Shown here piece by piece: positions 35,773 through 45,771 of a stretch of 64,000 nt of DNA (the stretch's first letter is position 1; every line of letters starts with the position of its first letter). The position numbers and the translations under genes are program-made. Origin of the DNA: Lysobacterales bacterium (GTDB lineage Bacteria > Pseudomonadota > Gammaproteobacteria > Xanthomonadales > Marinicellaceae); the NCBI GenBank assembly GCA_027067055.1, contig JAMOMK010000104.1:141759-205758 (forward strand), written 5' to 3'. The notes below the pieces were generated by a model. It saw only the letters and a program-made list of their open reading frames with translations, did no database searches and was not told where the DNA came from.

Positions 35773-37178
35773 GCCACTACTCCTGAAATATCTTTCGCAT
35801 CACCTTTAGATTTAACCGTCATCATGAAGTTGTATAACATTATGCACATACCTGTTAAAAACAAGGTTCCACCAATGAAACGTGCAATATAGTATGGGTA
35901 TGTTGCTTTGACTGTTTCAGCAAATGAATAAACAACAGTTCCATCTGCATTAATATCACGCCACATCAAACCTTGCATAACTCCCGCAATCCACATAGAC
36001 GCGATATACAAAACGATACCTAAAGTTGCAATCCAAAAATGTGTATTGATTAATTTAGTTGAGTACATTGCTTCTTTCCTCCAAAGCTTTGGAATCAAGA
36101 CATACAAAGAACCAATAGTAATTAATGCAACCCAACCAAGAGCGCCTGAATGCACATGACCAATTGTCCAGTCAGTATAATGTGACAAGGCATTTACTGT
36201 TTTAATTGCCATCATTGGGCCTTCGAAAGTCGACATACCATAGAATGATAGTGAAACAATTAAGAATTTAATAATAGGATCGTCACGCAATTTATGCCAA
36301 GCACCTGATAATGTCATAATACCATTAATCATACCACCCCAAGATGGAGCCAATAAGATTAATGAAAACACCATACCTAATGACTGTGTCCAATCTGGTA
36401 AAGAAGTGTAATGTAAGTGATGAGGACCTGCCCACATATAAGAGGATATCAAAGCCCAAAAATGCACAATTGATAATCTATAAGAATAAACTGGACGGCC
36501 TGCTTGCATTGGAATAAAGTAATACATCATTCCTAAGAAACCAGCAGTTAAAAAGAATCCCACGGCATTATGTCCATACCACCACTGAACAATAGCATCA
36601 ACAGCCCCTGGGTAAATTGAGTAAGACAAATGCCAATTAACGGGGATTTGTAGATTATTTACAATATGCAGTAAAGCAATCGTAATAATAAATGCAGCAT
36701 AGAACCAGTTAGCAACAAAAATATGCTTTTCTTTTCTTTTGGTAATTGTTCCAAAGAAAACTACTGCATAAGAGACCCATACAACTGTTAAAAAGATATC
36801 AATTGGCCAAATAAGCTCTGCATATTCTCTGCTTTGAGTGTAACCAAATGGCAAGGTAAAAACTGCACCAACAATAACTAACTGATAACCCCAAAAGACA
36901 AATGATGCCAGCTTTGGCATGAACAAATCGGCTTTGCAAGTTCGGTAGACTACATATAAAGAGGTGCCAATTAATGCATTACCACCAAATGCAAAAATAA
37001 CTGCATTTGTATGTAATGGTCTTAGACGGCTAAATGTCAACCATGGAATGTCAGCATTAAGTAATGGCCATGCCATTTCAGCCGCAATAAAAACGCCAAC
37101 AAGCATGCCTACTATCCCCCACAAAATTGTAGCAGTCGCAAACTTTTTGACTAATTCATCATTAAAGTTAGTTTTCAT
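35769..37178 (-). CDS. ccoN: cbb3 cytochrome c oxidase catalytic subunit CcoN
   Basis: The 469-residue catalytic subunit that reduces oxygen at the heme b3-CuB centre under low oxygen. About twelve helices are visible, with conserved His-bearing segments: [49 protein letters not shown], and [14 protein letters not shown]. It is first in the cluster; the divergent fnr gene and FNR box lie upstream. No ccoN2 copy is seen. Confidence 0.98.
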   Translation of the reverse strand: MKTNFNDELVKKFATATILWGIVGMLVGVFIAAEMAWPLLNADIPWLTFSRLRPLHTNAVIFAFGGNALIGTSLYVVYRTCKADLFMPKLASFVFWGYQLVIVGAVFTLPFGYTQSREYAELIWPIDIFLTVVWVSYAVVFFGTITKRKEKHIFVANWFYAAFIITIALLHIVNNLQIPVNWHLSYSIYPGAVDAIVQWWYGHNAVGFFLTAGFLGMMYYFIPMQAGRPVYSYRLSIVHFWALISSYMWAGPHHLHYTSLPDWTQSLGMVFSLILLAPSWGGMINGIMTLSGAWHKLRDDPIIKFLIVSLSFYGMSTFEGPMMAIKTVNALSHYTDWTIGHVHSGALGWVALITIGSLYVLIPKLWRKEAMYSTKLINTHFWIATLGIVLYIASMWIAGVMQGLMWRDINADGTVVYSFAETVKATYPYYIARFIGGTLFLTGMCIMLYNFMMTVKSKGDAKDISGVVA

Positions 37179-37209
37179 TAAATACCCTCAAAATATAATA
37201 ATTCGGGAT

Positions 37210-37251
37210 ATTATAAGCAAATGCTAATATAAGGATATTGATATTAATCAA
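37210..37251 (-). promoter_or_regulatory. FNR-activated promoter of the ccoNOQP cluster
   Basis: A perfect FNR box TTGAT-ATTA-ATCAA lies at 37238-37251, and TATAAT (minus strand) at 37215-37210. With a start seven bases beyond the -10 (37203), the box centre falls at exactly -41.5, the class II FNR activation position. The divergent gene encodes FNR with the E..SR recognition helix for TTGAT. Low oxygen should therefore induce ccoNOQP. Confidence 0.88.
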
Positions 37252-37334
37252 TTTTATTGAATTTTTGATATTATTGTTACATCTGAAGCAATACTTTGGC
37301 ATAATCTATCCAACCTCATAATAATACTTTTCAA

Positions 37335-38087
37335 TTGTCCACTTTATTTCAATCAAACTTAATCGTAAAAGATTTTAAAACAAAGATTCCTGAATCAAGG
37401 TGTCAATTATGTGCCGTCAATTCCATTTGCCTGCCTTCTGGATTGTCAAAAACAGAGCTTTGTGAACTTGAAAGCATTATGACCACATCAAAAGTTGTTG
37501 AAAAAAATGTTCAACTTTTTAATGATGGGGAGCAATTTCATTCTCTCTACATTGTTCACTCTGGCATGTTTAAAAATAGCTCCCTAGATGAAAATGGCAA
37601 AGAACGTATTCTTCGCTTTTCTCTTCCTGGTGAAATAATGGGACTAGATGGCATTCATGCTGAAAGCTATCAATCTACCGCTATTGCACTAACAACCAGT
37701 TCCTATTGTAAGATTCCATTTAACCAACTATTGGATGTCTCTGAAGAATTTCCCATTATTCAGAGGAATTTATTGAAAATTATGAGTAAAGAGATTTACT
37801 CAAACAAAAAAACCTATATTGATTTGGGCAGTACCGCAAAACTGGCTTTATTTATTTACAATATTTCTCAACGATTTAAAAACAGAGGCTACTCAGAAAA
37901 AGAGTTCTACCTGCCAATTTCACAACGAGATATAGCCAACTATTTAGGAATGGCAGAAGAAACATTGAGTCGTATTTTTAAGAAATTACAAAAACTTGGA
38001 GCTGTTAATTATAAAAAACATATTCTCACCATACTCAACAAACAACAACTTAAAGAAATAGCACAACTAATCAGTGCAAGTGAGTAA
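37335..38087 (+). CDS. fnr: FNR-type oxygen-sensing regulator
   Basis: A 250-residue CRP/FNR-family activator. N-terminal CQLCAVNSIC plus the internal Cys in SSYCKIPFNQL supply the four [4Fe-4S] ligands (C-x2-C-x5-C and a distant C). The C-terminal HTH is YLPISQRDIANYLGMAEETLSRIFKKLQ, whose E..SR contacts TTGAT. The start is TTG 37335; no ATG is in frame before the first cysteines and an in-frame stop lies just upstream. It is divergent to ccoN, and shares the intergenic FNR site, so autoregulation is possible. Confidence 0.95.
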   Translation: MSTLFQSNLIVKDFKTKIPESRCQLCAVNSICLPSGLSKTELCELESIMTTSKVVEKNVQLFNDGEQFHSLYIVHSGMFKNSSLDENGKERILRFSLPGEIMGLDGIHAESYQSTAIALTTSSYCKIPFNQLLDVSEEFPIIQRNLLKIMSKEIYSNKKTYIDLGSTAKLALFIYNISQRFKNRGYSEKEFYLPISQRDIANYLGMAEETLSRIFKKLQKLGAVNYKKHILTILNKQQLKEIAQLISASE

Positions 38088-38097
38088 TAATTTCTTT

Positions 38098-39021
38098 TTA
38101 ATTTACAAGCAAAACAAAAACAACGCCTGTCATTGTTATACCTATTCCTATTAATTTTTTTCTATCAATTTTTTCCCCTAACATCAACCAGGACAATAAT
38201 AGAATAAATATTGATGCAGTTTCATTTAGTATAGATGCAATAGATGCACTGGTATATTTATAGCCTGCAACCCACACCATCATTGATAAATATTGTCCAA
38301 TAAATGCTCCAGCAACCAACCAAGAGCCGCCTGTTTGTTTAAAAACATGAAACAGTGCCAACGACTTTCTTAGCACTAAGCCATAAGCCAACATCGCAAC
38401 CATTCCGCCTAAAGACCGAACCAATATTATCCAGAAGAATGGCAAATCATTGCTTAGCGGCTTTATCATTACAATACCTAATGCAGTAAAAAAAACAGCT
38501 AGAGACGCATAAATAAAGCCCTTGATTGGTGGGTTATTAACTGTTAAAGATTTTTTTCTGTAGCCCACTAAAATAACACCTGCTAAGACAAGTATCATTC
38601 CAAAGTATTGCCAAGTATTTAATAACTCACCAAGAAATAAAAGAGACAACCCTACGACAAACGGACTATATAGGCTTGCTGTTATGCCAGTTAAACCTGC
38701 ACCGATTAATTGCAACGCTCGCAAATAAAACATATCAGCAAGCATAATTCCGACTATACCACTAATGAAAATAATAAATAGCTGAGAATAGCCAAACTTT
38801 GGAAGCAAAAAACCATAGAATTCAATAACACTGTAGCTTTGCATTGTAGAAAAAAACAAATCTGACACTAAAACCGTTGGAATCATCAAAACAACTACGA
38901 AAACAGACTTGAATAAATTCATTTCATAAGCATCAAAATGATCGCCTGCTTTTTTATAATATATGACTGCAATTGCCCATAAAAAGGCACAAAACAGCGA
39001 TAAAGCCTCGCCTATACCCAT
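38098..39021 (-). CDS. DMT-family (EamA) transporter
   Basis: A 307-residue transporter with ten helices in two EamA repeats (GITASLYSPFVVGLSLLFLGE...YFG near the first repeat end; SIASILNETASIFILLLSWLMLGEKI in the second). The ATG at 39021 overlaps the oxyR stop (TAATG). Substrate unknown; coupling to oxyR suggests it may be co-regulated. Confidence 0.86.
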   Translation of the reverse strand: MGIGEALSLFCAFLWAIAVIYYKKAGDHFDAYEMNLFKSVFVVVLMIPTVLVSDLFFSTMQSYSVIEFYGFLLPKFGYSQLFIIFISGIVGIMLADMFYLRALQLIGAGLTGITASLYSPFVVGLSLLFLGELLNTWQYFGMILVLAGVILVGYRKKSLTVNNPPIKGFIYASLAVFFTALGIVMIKPLSNDLPFFWIILVRSLGGMVAMLAYGLVLRKSLALFHVFKQTGGSWLVAGAFIGQYLSMMVWVAGYKYTSASIASILNETASIFILLLSWLMLGEKIDRKKLIGIGITMTGVVFVLLVN

Positions 39022-39908
39022 TAACAAATATTGTTTTTTATAAATTGCCCTAACAACTTAAATTCTTTTGCTCGCGAACTACCCTTTCTCCAAACAAGTC
39101 CTATATCCCTATAAGCATTATCAACTGGCTGAGTAATTAAATTTGTATTCTTTAACATGAATGATTTAAGGGACATTTCTGGTAAGTAGGTGACTCCTAC
39201 ATCAATCTTAACCATCTCAATCAATGTTAATATACTGCTCGCGGTGTAATGACTTATAGTATTTTGATTTTTGACTTTACAAGCACTTAAAGTGTGGTCT
39301 CGCATACAGTGACCATCTTCCAATAAAAGTATACTGTCATCTGTTACTTTTGTACTTTTTCCTTTTTTATCAATCCATTTACTGGATTCACTATAAGTTA
39401 AATAAAACTTATCTCTAAATAAACTATAGGTCTCAACATTCTTCAAAGCATAAGGCAGAGCAATAAGCAATACATCTAAGTCACCTCTGATTAATTTATT
39501 ATACAAATTTTGTGTGATGTCTTCATTTAAAAATAGTTCTAAATTTTTATAACTATCTTGCAACTTAAAAATAAATTTTGAAAGTAAAAAAGGAGCAATA
39601 GTCGGTATAATTCCCAGTGACAATTTGCTAGACAGCGGCTCTTTGTTTCCCTGAGAAATATTAACCAACTCTGAGAGTTCTGTGATTACAATCTTAGCTT
39701 GCGAATAGACTTCCCTACCCAAAGTTGTTACTGTTACAGATTTATTTGTTCTATCAACTAATTGACCGTTTAAAGTTATTTCCAACTCTTTAATTGCCAC
39801 CGAAAATGCTGATTGGGAAACAAAACAGCTCGCTGCAGCTTGTCCAAAATGATTCTTTTCAACTAAAGCAATAAAATACCTAAGCTGCTTTATTGTTGGG
39901 TAATTCAT
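39021..39908 (-). CDS. oxyR: LysR-family peroxide regulator OxyR
   Basis: A 295-residue LysR-type regulator. The N-terminal HTH reads TIKQLRYFIALVEKNHFGQAAASCFVSQSAFSVAIKELE. The redox centre LLEDGHCMRDHTLSACKV has the C-x8-C spacing and LEDGHC motif of OxyR, whose disulfide forms on peroxide exposure and activates catalase and thiol defence genes. The next gene is coupled by TAATG. Because the C-x8-C matches exactly, OxyR is preferred over a generic LysR. Confidence 0.9.
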   Translation of the reverse strand: MNYPTIKQLRYFIALVEKNHFGQAAASCFVSQSAFSVAIKELEITLNGQLVDRTNKSVTVTTLGREVYSQAKIVITELSELVNISQGNKEPLSSKLSLGIIPTIAPFLLSKFIFKLQDSYKNLELFLNEDITQNLYNKLIRGDLDVLLIALPYALKNVETYSLFRDKFYLTYSESSKWIDKKGKSTKVTDDSILLLEDGHCMRDHTLSACKVKNQNTISHYTASSILTLIEMVKIDVGVTYLPEMSLKSFMLKNTNLITQPVDNAYRDIGLVWRKGSSRAKEFKLLGQFIKNNIC

Positions 39909-39965
39909 AATACTAACTTATTTAAAAAAATCACCATAACATGGTTAATGTATTTTTAACAGGCA

Positions 39966-39999
39966 AAAAAAATGCAAACTCGAAAGTTTGCATTTTTTT
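39966..39999 (-). terminator. Terminator of the pil-operon lipoprotein gene
   Basis: ATGCAAACT-cgaa-AGTTTGCAT flanked by A-run and T-run; the minus-strand transcript ends in eight U. It lies 16 bases after the end of the Ig-like lipoprotein gene. Confidence 0.9.
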
Positions 40000-40014
40000 A
40001 TTTTCAAAATTCAC

Positions 40015-43008
40015 CTATATACAGGTTACCGTTACATTAGAAACATTTGTATTGCCAACTGTTCCAGAAGCATTGGCCACAGTACACGTTTGACCCGGAG
40101 GTTGCGTTAGTACTGAAACATTGTAAGCTGTTCCTGTATCTTGTATTGGGAAATTAAATGTTGTATTACCAGTTACATTAACGGTATCAGTACCATTGTT
40201 TTGTAAAACCAATGGTCCTGCCGTTGTCATGCCACTAACCGATCCTCCAACACTGTATTGTGGTATATTGTTACACCCTGGAGGTAGCGGACTTGGTGGA
40301 CTCAGACAAATATCATTGCCACTAAAGCTTACTGTAACAGATGGACTCCCTGTTGATGTTGCAAAAGTACAAGAGCCACTTAGCGATGTGTTAATTCCAT
40401 CAAGAGCTGCAAGAACTACAACCTCTGACAGTCCATCAACATCTGTTATAGTCGGTCCAGTTAACACCCCTAGAGACCCTCCTGAAATTGGATCACACTC
40501 TGCTGATATAGCGGCTCCTTCCACTACATTTCCAGAACCGTCATATAAAGTTAAGATGATTTTTTTCTGTCCTGATGTTGCAAAAGCCGAAGGACTTGCA
40601 TTCAACACTCCACCAGCAGCAGCAGAAACTCGTAAACAAATACCTATATTTTCTCCATCATTATCTTTACACGTCAAATCTCCCGATGTAAAAATAAATC
40701 CTGAGTCTGAACTGTCAACTAAACCAGTAGTCCTTGCCGTGGTGGTAATACAACCATTTGCATCTGTTGCATTTAATATTGTACCTGAACTTGTTTGCCC
40801 ATCTATTATTCCAGAACCAGTACCTGTATAAGAAAAAGAAACAAACCTTCCAGCCATTGGATTTCGTGCAGAATCAACGATACAAACGGTAAAAGCAGAC
40901 GATACATTGGCAGGAATAACATTAGGAGAAACTATCAAATTTGAAAAATTCCCTCGAAAGCCCTCAACTCCAGGAAAGGCTGTTAACTCAACATCAGTTA
41001 CAGTTTTAACCAATCCATTAGTTACAGTTCCCTGAGCTTTTACGTAAATAGCCGCTAATCGTCCCAGCTGTGAAACAGGGTAGTTTAACCTAGTTGTTGC
41101 AAGACCGTTTTCATTTAATACAGCTGTTGCTTCAATATTGCCATCAACTGCTCGACCTACGGCATATGGCAATATGCCAAAGTCATTATTAATTGATCCG
41201 CTTTCATCATTACGATTAAAACGTTCCATAATTGTAATGCTTGTTTGTGAATTTATATTTGATACTGTAACAGCAGATTCTAAGTCTTCATTACCTAGTG
41301 ACTCTTCACCTAATACTATCAATGTATCATTTGGCTGCACTCCACCTGCTGCAGTTATAAATGAACCACTAGCGGAGCTAAACCCAGAGCCTCCTTCTTG
41401 CGGATCTCCATCGTTTGACGAATGTACAAATTCCCCTGCCCCATTTAAAGGGTAACCTGAAAGCGGAGAATTTATCATTCCAAATTGAACCGTTTGCGGT
41501 AAGGCTGGATTTCCACCCTTATCTGTTCCAATCGCACTTACAATCAAACTATAAGTACCATCTTGGTATTCTAAAGCAGGGAATCCATCAACTACTATTG
41601 GGTTACCATCTTCATCAAATGTTTGTGGCCCATTAACAGTCAAAGCATCAAGAGCTGGTGTTGTCAACTCTAAAGCCCATAACCTGCCGTCACTAACAAC
41701 ATATTGTGAAACAACCGTTAGAGCATCTTGAATGCCATTATCTACATTATTATCTGCTTTATCAGTTGTCGCAGTTACAATTATTGTGTTTTGAGTTGTA
41801 CCTGACTGTACTGATGCGGTGGCAATTCCATTGGCAGTTGCAATGTTTATTAAATTACCTTGAACAGTCGCTCCAAATACATTAACACCTGTTAGCCTTT
41901 CCCCTGAGTTCGGACTATCTGTAACAATTAACAATCTGACATTGTTGACCTGAGGGTCATTTACAGGTAAATTTCCTCCTTTTACTAAAACACTTAAATT
42001 TTGTGCAGTACTTCCCCCTGAGCCATTAACATACAATGCCTTGTTTGAATCTAAAATAGAAATGCTTGAAGGCAATGTTGGATCACTACCACCATCCACA
42101 ACATTCATAACAAAAGATGTAGACAGCTCAAATCCAGAGCCTGCCTCAAGTGCCGATATGCTAACGGTAACATCAGCAGCTACATCCTTAGACCACAAAA
42201 ACAAATTCCCGTGACCGTTGACAATTTCTACAACTCCTTGTGTCTGCTGCGGTGTAAGAAACTCATTAACTGCTGTTGTAGGGTCATCATTAACCGTAAA
42301 GTACATTGAACTTGCAGGGCTTATAGACACAGTTGCTGCAGGAAATCCAACAGATGCATTTATTGCAGGATTTGTTAAATTACCAAAGACATCACGGATT
42401 TGTATATCGACTTCAGTCATAAATGGTGTTCCATTGTAAAAATCGACATTATTAGCATTTACAGGTAAAGAGTCTCGTGCTGCAACTCCTTGAATCTGTC
42501 TCACAGTTGGGTCAGGCCCTTCTGTTATTGTAAAGTTTAATGTGCCAAAATAGGTTCGACCTTCTGATGAGGCAGAAGCAGTATAAGTTACAACCCCAGG
42601 CGTTGCATTTGAATGCAAAAAGAAATTAGCAATGCCACCTACAGTTTCATTGTTTTGAGTAATCCAAGCCGATGCAAACTCATTCACATCTTCTGTTTCT
42701 GGGTCATCAGGAACTGATAGAAAACCTACTTCAATATTACTCGTTGTTAAGTTAACAACTGTTCCATCTGGTGCTACACTACCATTTGGAAAAGTCACTC
42801 TAACATTCATTGGAGTGAAAAATGGAGAGCTAGAAAATATGGGATAACCCAAGGTGTTGGCAGGCAAACTAGAGGCAATAGGTGTTAGAGTTAAAACCAA
42901 ACCATTAGGTTGAGGGGCACCACCGGTAGCTCCATCACCACCGCCTCCACAAGAGGACAGCATAAATACAATGAGGAGAACTGATACGGTTGTTATTTGT
43001 CTTTTCAT
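40015..43008 (-). CDS. Large lipoprotein with Ig-like repeats, end of pil operon
   Basis: Starting at ATG 43008 the protein is ~997 residues; an in-frame GTG at 43041 exists. The lipobox is MLSSC followed by GGGGDGATGG, typical of a surface or periplasmic lipoprotein. About seven Ig-like (Big_1/invasin-type) repeats are visible, each with patterns such as VDIQIRDVFGNLTNPAINASV and FTVCIVDSARNPMAGRFVSFSYTG. The C-terminal ~80 residues are the YSVGGSVSGMTTAGPLVLQNNG...TCTVANASGTVGNTNVSNVTVTCI module known from several proteobacterial surface proteins. It begins 34 bp after pilQ. Function in pilus assembly or adhesion is inferred only from position. Confidence 0.7.
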   Translation of the reverse strand: MKRQITTVSVLLIVFMLSSCGGGGDGATGGAPQPNGLVLTLTPIASSLPANTLGYPIFSSSPFFTPMNVRVTFPNGSVAPDGTVVNLTTSNIEVGFLSVPDDPETEDVNEFASAWITQNNETVGGIANFFLHSNATPGVVTYTASASSEGRTYFGTLNFTITEGPDPTVRQIQGVAARDSLPVNANNVDFYNGTPFMTEVDIQIRDVFGNLTNPAINASVGFPAATVSISPASSMYFTVNDDPTTAVNEFLTPQQTQGVVEIVNGHGNLFLWSKDVAADVTVSISALEAGSGFELSTSFVMNVVDGGSDPTLPSSISILDSNKALYVNGSGGSTAQNLSVLVKGGNLPVNDPQVNNVRLLIVTDSPNSGERLTGVNVFGATVQGNLINIATANGIATASVQSGTTQNTIIVTATTDKADNNVDNGIQDALTVVSQYVVSDGRLWALELTTPALDALTVNGPQTFDEDGNPIVVDGFPALEYQDGTYSLIVSAIGTDKGGNPALPQTVQFGMINSPLSGYPLNGAGEFVHSSNDGDPQEGGSGFSSASGSFITAAGGVQPNDTLIVLGEESLGNEDLESAVTVSNINSQTSITIMERFNRNDESGSINNDFGILPYAVGRAVDGNIEATAVLNENGLATTRLNYPVSQLGRLAAIYVKAQGTVTNGLVKTVTDVELTAFPGVEGFRGNFSNLIVSPNVIPANVSSAFTVCIVDSARNPMAGRFVSFSYTGTGSGIIDGQTSSGTILNATDANGCITTTARTTGLVDSSDSGFIFTSGDLTCKDNDGENIGICLRVSAAAGGVLNASPSAFATSGQKKIILTLYDGSGNVVEGAAISAECDPISGGSLGVLTGPTITDVDGLSEVVVLAALDGINTSLSGSCTFATSTGSPSVTVSFSGNDICLSPPSPLPPGCNNIPQYSVGGSVSGMTTAGPLVLQNNGTDTVNVTGNTTFNFPIQDTGTAYNVSVLTQPPGQTCTVANASGTVGNTNVSNVTVTCI

Positions 43009-43042
43009 AGCTTTAAGAATATTTAATTTATTAGTGATCACT

Positions 43043-45238
43043 TTATAAACTCTCTTTAATTATTGTTGGTGTTACAAATATGAGTAACTCTGCTTTATCG
43101 TTTTGAACGGCCTTATTTCTAAACAAAGCCCCTAATCCAGGAATATCACCTAATACAGGCACTTTTGACCTATCGGTTCTCTTAACTTGCTCATAAATCC
43201 CTCCTAGAACAATTGTTTGACCATTATCAACCAATACTCTAGTTTCAATTTGTCTTGTATCAATTGTCGGTATAGAACCACCAAGTGAAGTTGGTACATT
43301 CTCACCAATGGTATCATTATTTATTTTTAACGTTAAATCAACACGATCATCGGGCGTAATTAAAGGAGTCACTTCTAATGAAAGAACCGCTTCTCTAAAC
43401 ACTATTGCAGTAGCACCACTTGATGTGGCTTGCTCATATGGAATCTGCACACCCTGCTTGATTTTTGCTTCTTTTTGGTTGGTTGTAACCACTCTTGGTG
43501 TAGAAATAACTTCTCCTCTTCCTTCAGATTTCAGAGCAGACAACTCTAAATCCAATAAGTAATCAGCTGCCAAGATACTAAATGCCCACTTTGATGCTGT
43601 ACTAGTCGCTGTTGGAAGATTTACATTCAATCTTTCCCCCAAGGAAGGCCCTACAATAGGAGTTCCTAGCGCACCCGGAGTAAAGTTTGGAAGACCTGAT
43701 CCACTTGGACTATTAATTTTATTTTCAATGGAACGAGAGTTGAGTTGATCTAGTGCAAGTAGCGACCCACCTGTACTAATAATATTGCCATATTTATCTT
43801 CTTTGGAACCATTTATTCCAAAACGCACACCTAACTCATTACCAAAATCATCGGTTGCAACGACAATTCGTGCCTCAATTTGAACTTGTTTTACAGCCAC
43901 ATCTAAATTCCTGACTAATTCTTCAACCACCAACAATCGATCGGGAATATCTGAAATTAACAAGGTGTTCGTGCGCTCATCAAATGTCACTGTCCCTCGA
44001 GGTGATAACATTCCACCACCTTCCTCATTTCCATCAAGCAAAGTAGCAAGCTCTTCAGCTTTTGCATAATTAACTTGGATATAGATAGTTTTAAGTGGTT
44101 CAAATTCTTCTTTTTCTTTTAATGACAGTAAAACTTGTTGCTCTCTATCTGCAATTTCTTGTGCTGGAGCAATCCAAATCACATTATCTTTCTGTCTTTT
44201 GTCTAACTGCTTACTATTTAGAACATTGTCTAAAGCTTGATCCCATGGAACATTATTCAAACGCATAGTCACATTACCTTGAACTGTATCAGCAACGATT
44301 ATATTTAATTGAGAAGCATCGGCAATCAAGCTCAATACTGCTCGAACATCAATATCTTGGAAGTTAAAGGACACTCTTTCGCCTACATACTCAATTTCTT
44401 TATTCAAAGCCTGAGCACTGTTATCTAAATTATCTTGTTTTTCAGAAACCTCGACAACATATTCTGTGCCTGTTTGGTAAGATAAATATTCATAGTTACC
44501 TGTTGCTTGGATATCAACAACCACATTACCATTTCTAGAGCGAACATCAATAAAAGAAACTGGAGTAGCAAAATCAATTACATCTAATTTATTATCATAT
44601 TCTTCAGGTAGGCTAGTAGACTGAGCTTCCAATTTAATCTTATCGGCAGTCTCTCTTAAATTAACAATGACACCTGGCTTATTGAAAGAAATAATAATTT
44701 TCCCTTGTCCATTTTCACCTCGTCTAAAATCAACGCCTTGAATACTAAATACCTTATTTGCTGATGAATTGTTATTGGATTTTTTATTTCCGTAAACGGT
44801 AATTTTCATACGATTTCCATCAACACTGATGCCATGACGCGATGCTTTAAATAAATCAATAACCGCTCTTGTCTTTACATTATTAGATACAATCCTCATG
44901 CTCTTTGTGTTGCCTTGTGACACTGGCAAAAGTTTTACTTTTGAAGTATTCAAAACACCTCTTAAATCAAAAGCTAATCGCGGAGGTTTAGAAGTAATAA
45001 AAGCTTCTGGCTTTTCAACAGTACCATCGAAAGTTAAATTGAATTCAACACTCCCATCCAAATTAGAAGTGTAATCAACAGTTTCTAAATTTATTTGTGC
45101 CATTATCGATGATGATACCAACAAAAGTAATAGTGAAAAATAACTAACCCTTATTTTAGATTTTTTTGCAGTTGTTTTATTCATGTTTTTACCAAGCCTA
45201 TTTTGAATAGTTTTCGATTTAATATTTAATATTTTCAT
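43043..45238 (-). CDS. pilQ: Type IV pilus secretin PilQ
   Basis: Outer-membrane secretin through which the pilus emerges. I use the ATG at 45238, which overlaps the pilP stop (TAATG); a further in-frame ATG at 45184 (MNKTTAKKSKIRVS) starts right before the signal peptide and is possible. Two AMIN domains, an STN/N0 region (FNFQDIDVRAVLSLIADASQLNIIVADTV), N1, and the secretin core (VISTPRVVTTNQKEAKIKQGVQIPYE...VPVLGDIPGLGALFRN) are complete. Confidence 0.96.
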   Translation of the reverse strand: MKILNIKSKTIQNRLGKNMNKTTAKKSKIRVSYFSLLLLLVSSSIMAQINLETVDYTSNLDGSVEFNLTFDGTVEKPEAFITSKPPRLAFDLRGVLNTSKVKLLPVSQGNTKSMRIVSNNVKTRAVIDLFKASRHGISVDGNRMKITVYGNKKSNNNSSANKVFSIQGVDFRRGENGQGKIIISFNKPGVIVNLRETADKIKLEAQSTSLPEEYDNKLDVIDFATPVSFIDVRSRNGNVVVDIQATGNYEYLSYQTGTEYVVEVSEKQDNLDNSAQALNKEIEYVGERVSFNFQDIDVRAVLSLIADASQLNIIVADTVQGNVTMRLNNVPWDQALDNVLNSKQLDKRQKDNVIWIAPAQEIADREQQVLLSLKEKEEFEPLKTIYIQVNYAKAEELATLLDGNEEGGGMLSPRGTVTFDERTNTLLISDIPDRLLVVEELVRNLDVAVKQVQIEARIVVATDDFGNELGVRFGINGSKEDKYGNIISTGGSLLALDQLNSRSIENKINSPSGSGLPNFTPGALGTPIVGPSLGERLNVNLPTATSTASKWAFSILAADYLLDLELSALKSEGRGEVISTPRVVTTNQKEAKIKQGVQIPYEQATSSGATAIVFREAVLSLEVTPLITPDDRVDLTLKINNDTIGENVPTSLGGSIPTIDTRQIETRVLVDNGQTIVLGGIYEQVKRTDRSKVPVLGDIPGLGALFRNKAVQNDKAELLIFVTPTIIKESL

Positions 45239-45768
45239 TATTCTTCTCTTAAAGCAATACTTGCTTCTCTTTTTGTCCATCCACCCAAACCATCTGACAA
45301 CCATTCTGACACTGTTATCTGATCTTCTTCAATTTTTATGATTTCACCATAGTTTTGCCCGAGGTATTGCGAAACAGCTACACGCTGCACTCCTCCTTCG
45401 GGATCTTCTATCAAACCCCAAAAACTCCCTTCCTGTACATAAGTCCCAACCATATATAAACTATCTAATGGATATGCTTCTAACATTTCTTTACGTCTAT
45501 TAGTATTTGGACCAACACCATCTTTTGTAATAACTGGTTGAATATTTTGTTCTTCAGATATTTGCAAATCATTGGAAAACGGATCTCTAATATCTTCCGC
45601 TTCATAGATAAAAATTTCTGGAGAATTTATTTCAGGCAAAGGTTCGATTTGTTGTGCTGGTATTTTTTTTGCATCGGCAAAATATTTATCCAAATCACTC
45701 ATGTCTGACTTACAAGAGATAAGACTAAATATCGCAGAAAGTAGAATTGTTTTATTGATTGTATTCAT
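45238..45768 (-). CDS. pilP: Type IV pilus lipoprotein PilP
   Basis: A 176-residue lipoprotein: signal peptide with lipobox LISC at Cys ~19, an unstructured linker, then the PilP beta domain (DIRDPFSNDLQ, LEAYPLDSLYMVGTYVQEGSFWGLIEDPEGGVQRV, EDQITVSEWLSDGLGGWTKREASI). It links the inner-membrane PilMNO platform to PilQ. Confidence 0.95.
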   Translation of the reverse strand: MNTINKTILLSAIFSLISCKSDMSDLDKYFADAKKIPAQQIEPLPEINSPEIFIYEAEDIRDPFSNDLQISEEQNIQPVITKDGVGPNTNRRKEMLEAYPLDSLYMVGTYVQEGSFWGLIEDPEGGVQRVAVSQYLGQNYGEIIKIEEDQITVSEWLSDGLGGWTKREASIALREE

Positions 45769-45771
45769 AAC

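Noticed and set aside
40196..40831. Long plus-strand ORF opposite the Ig-like lipoprotein
   Set aside because: Its composition is Pro/Ser-rich antisense of the repeat gene; other antisense frames in that gene are equally long.
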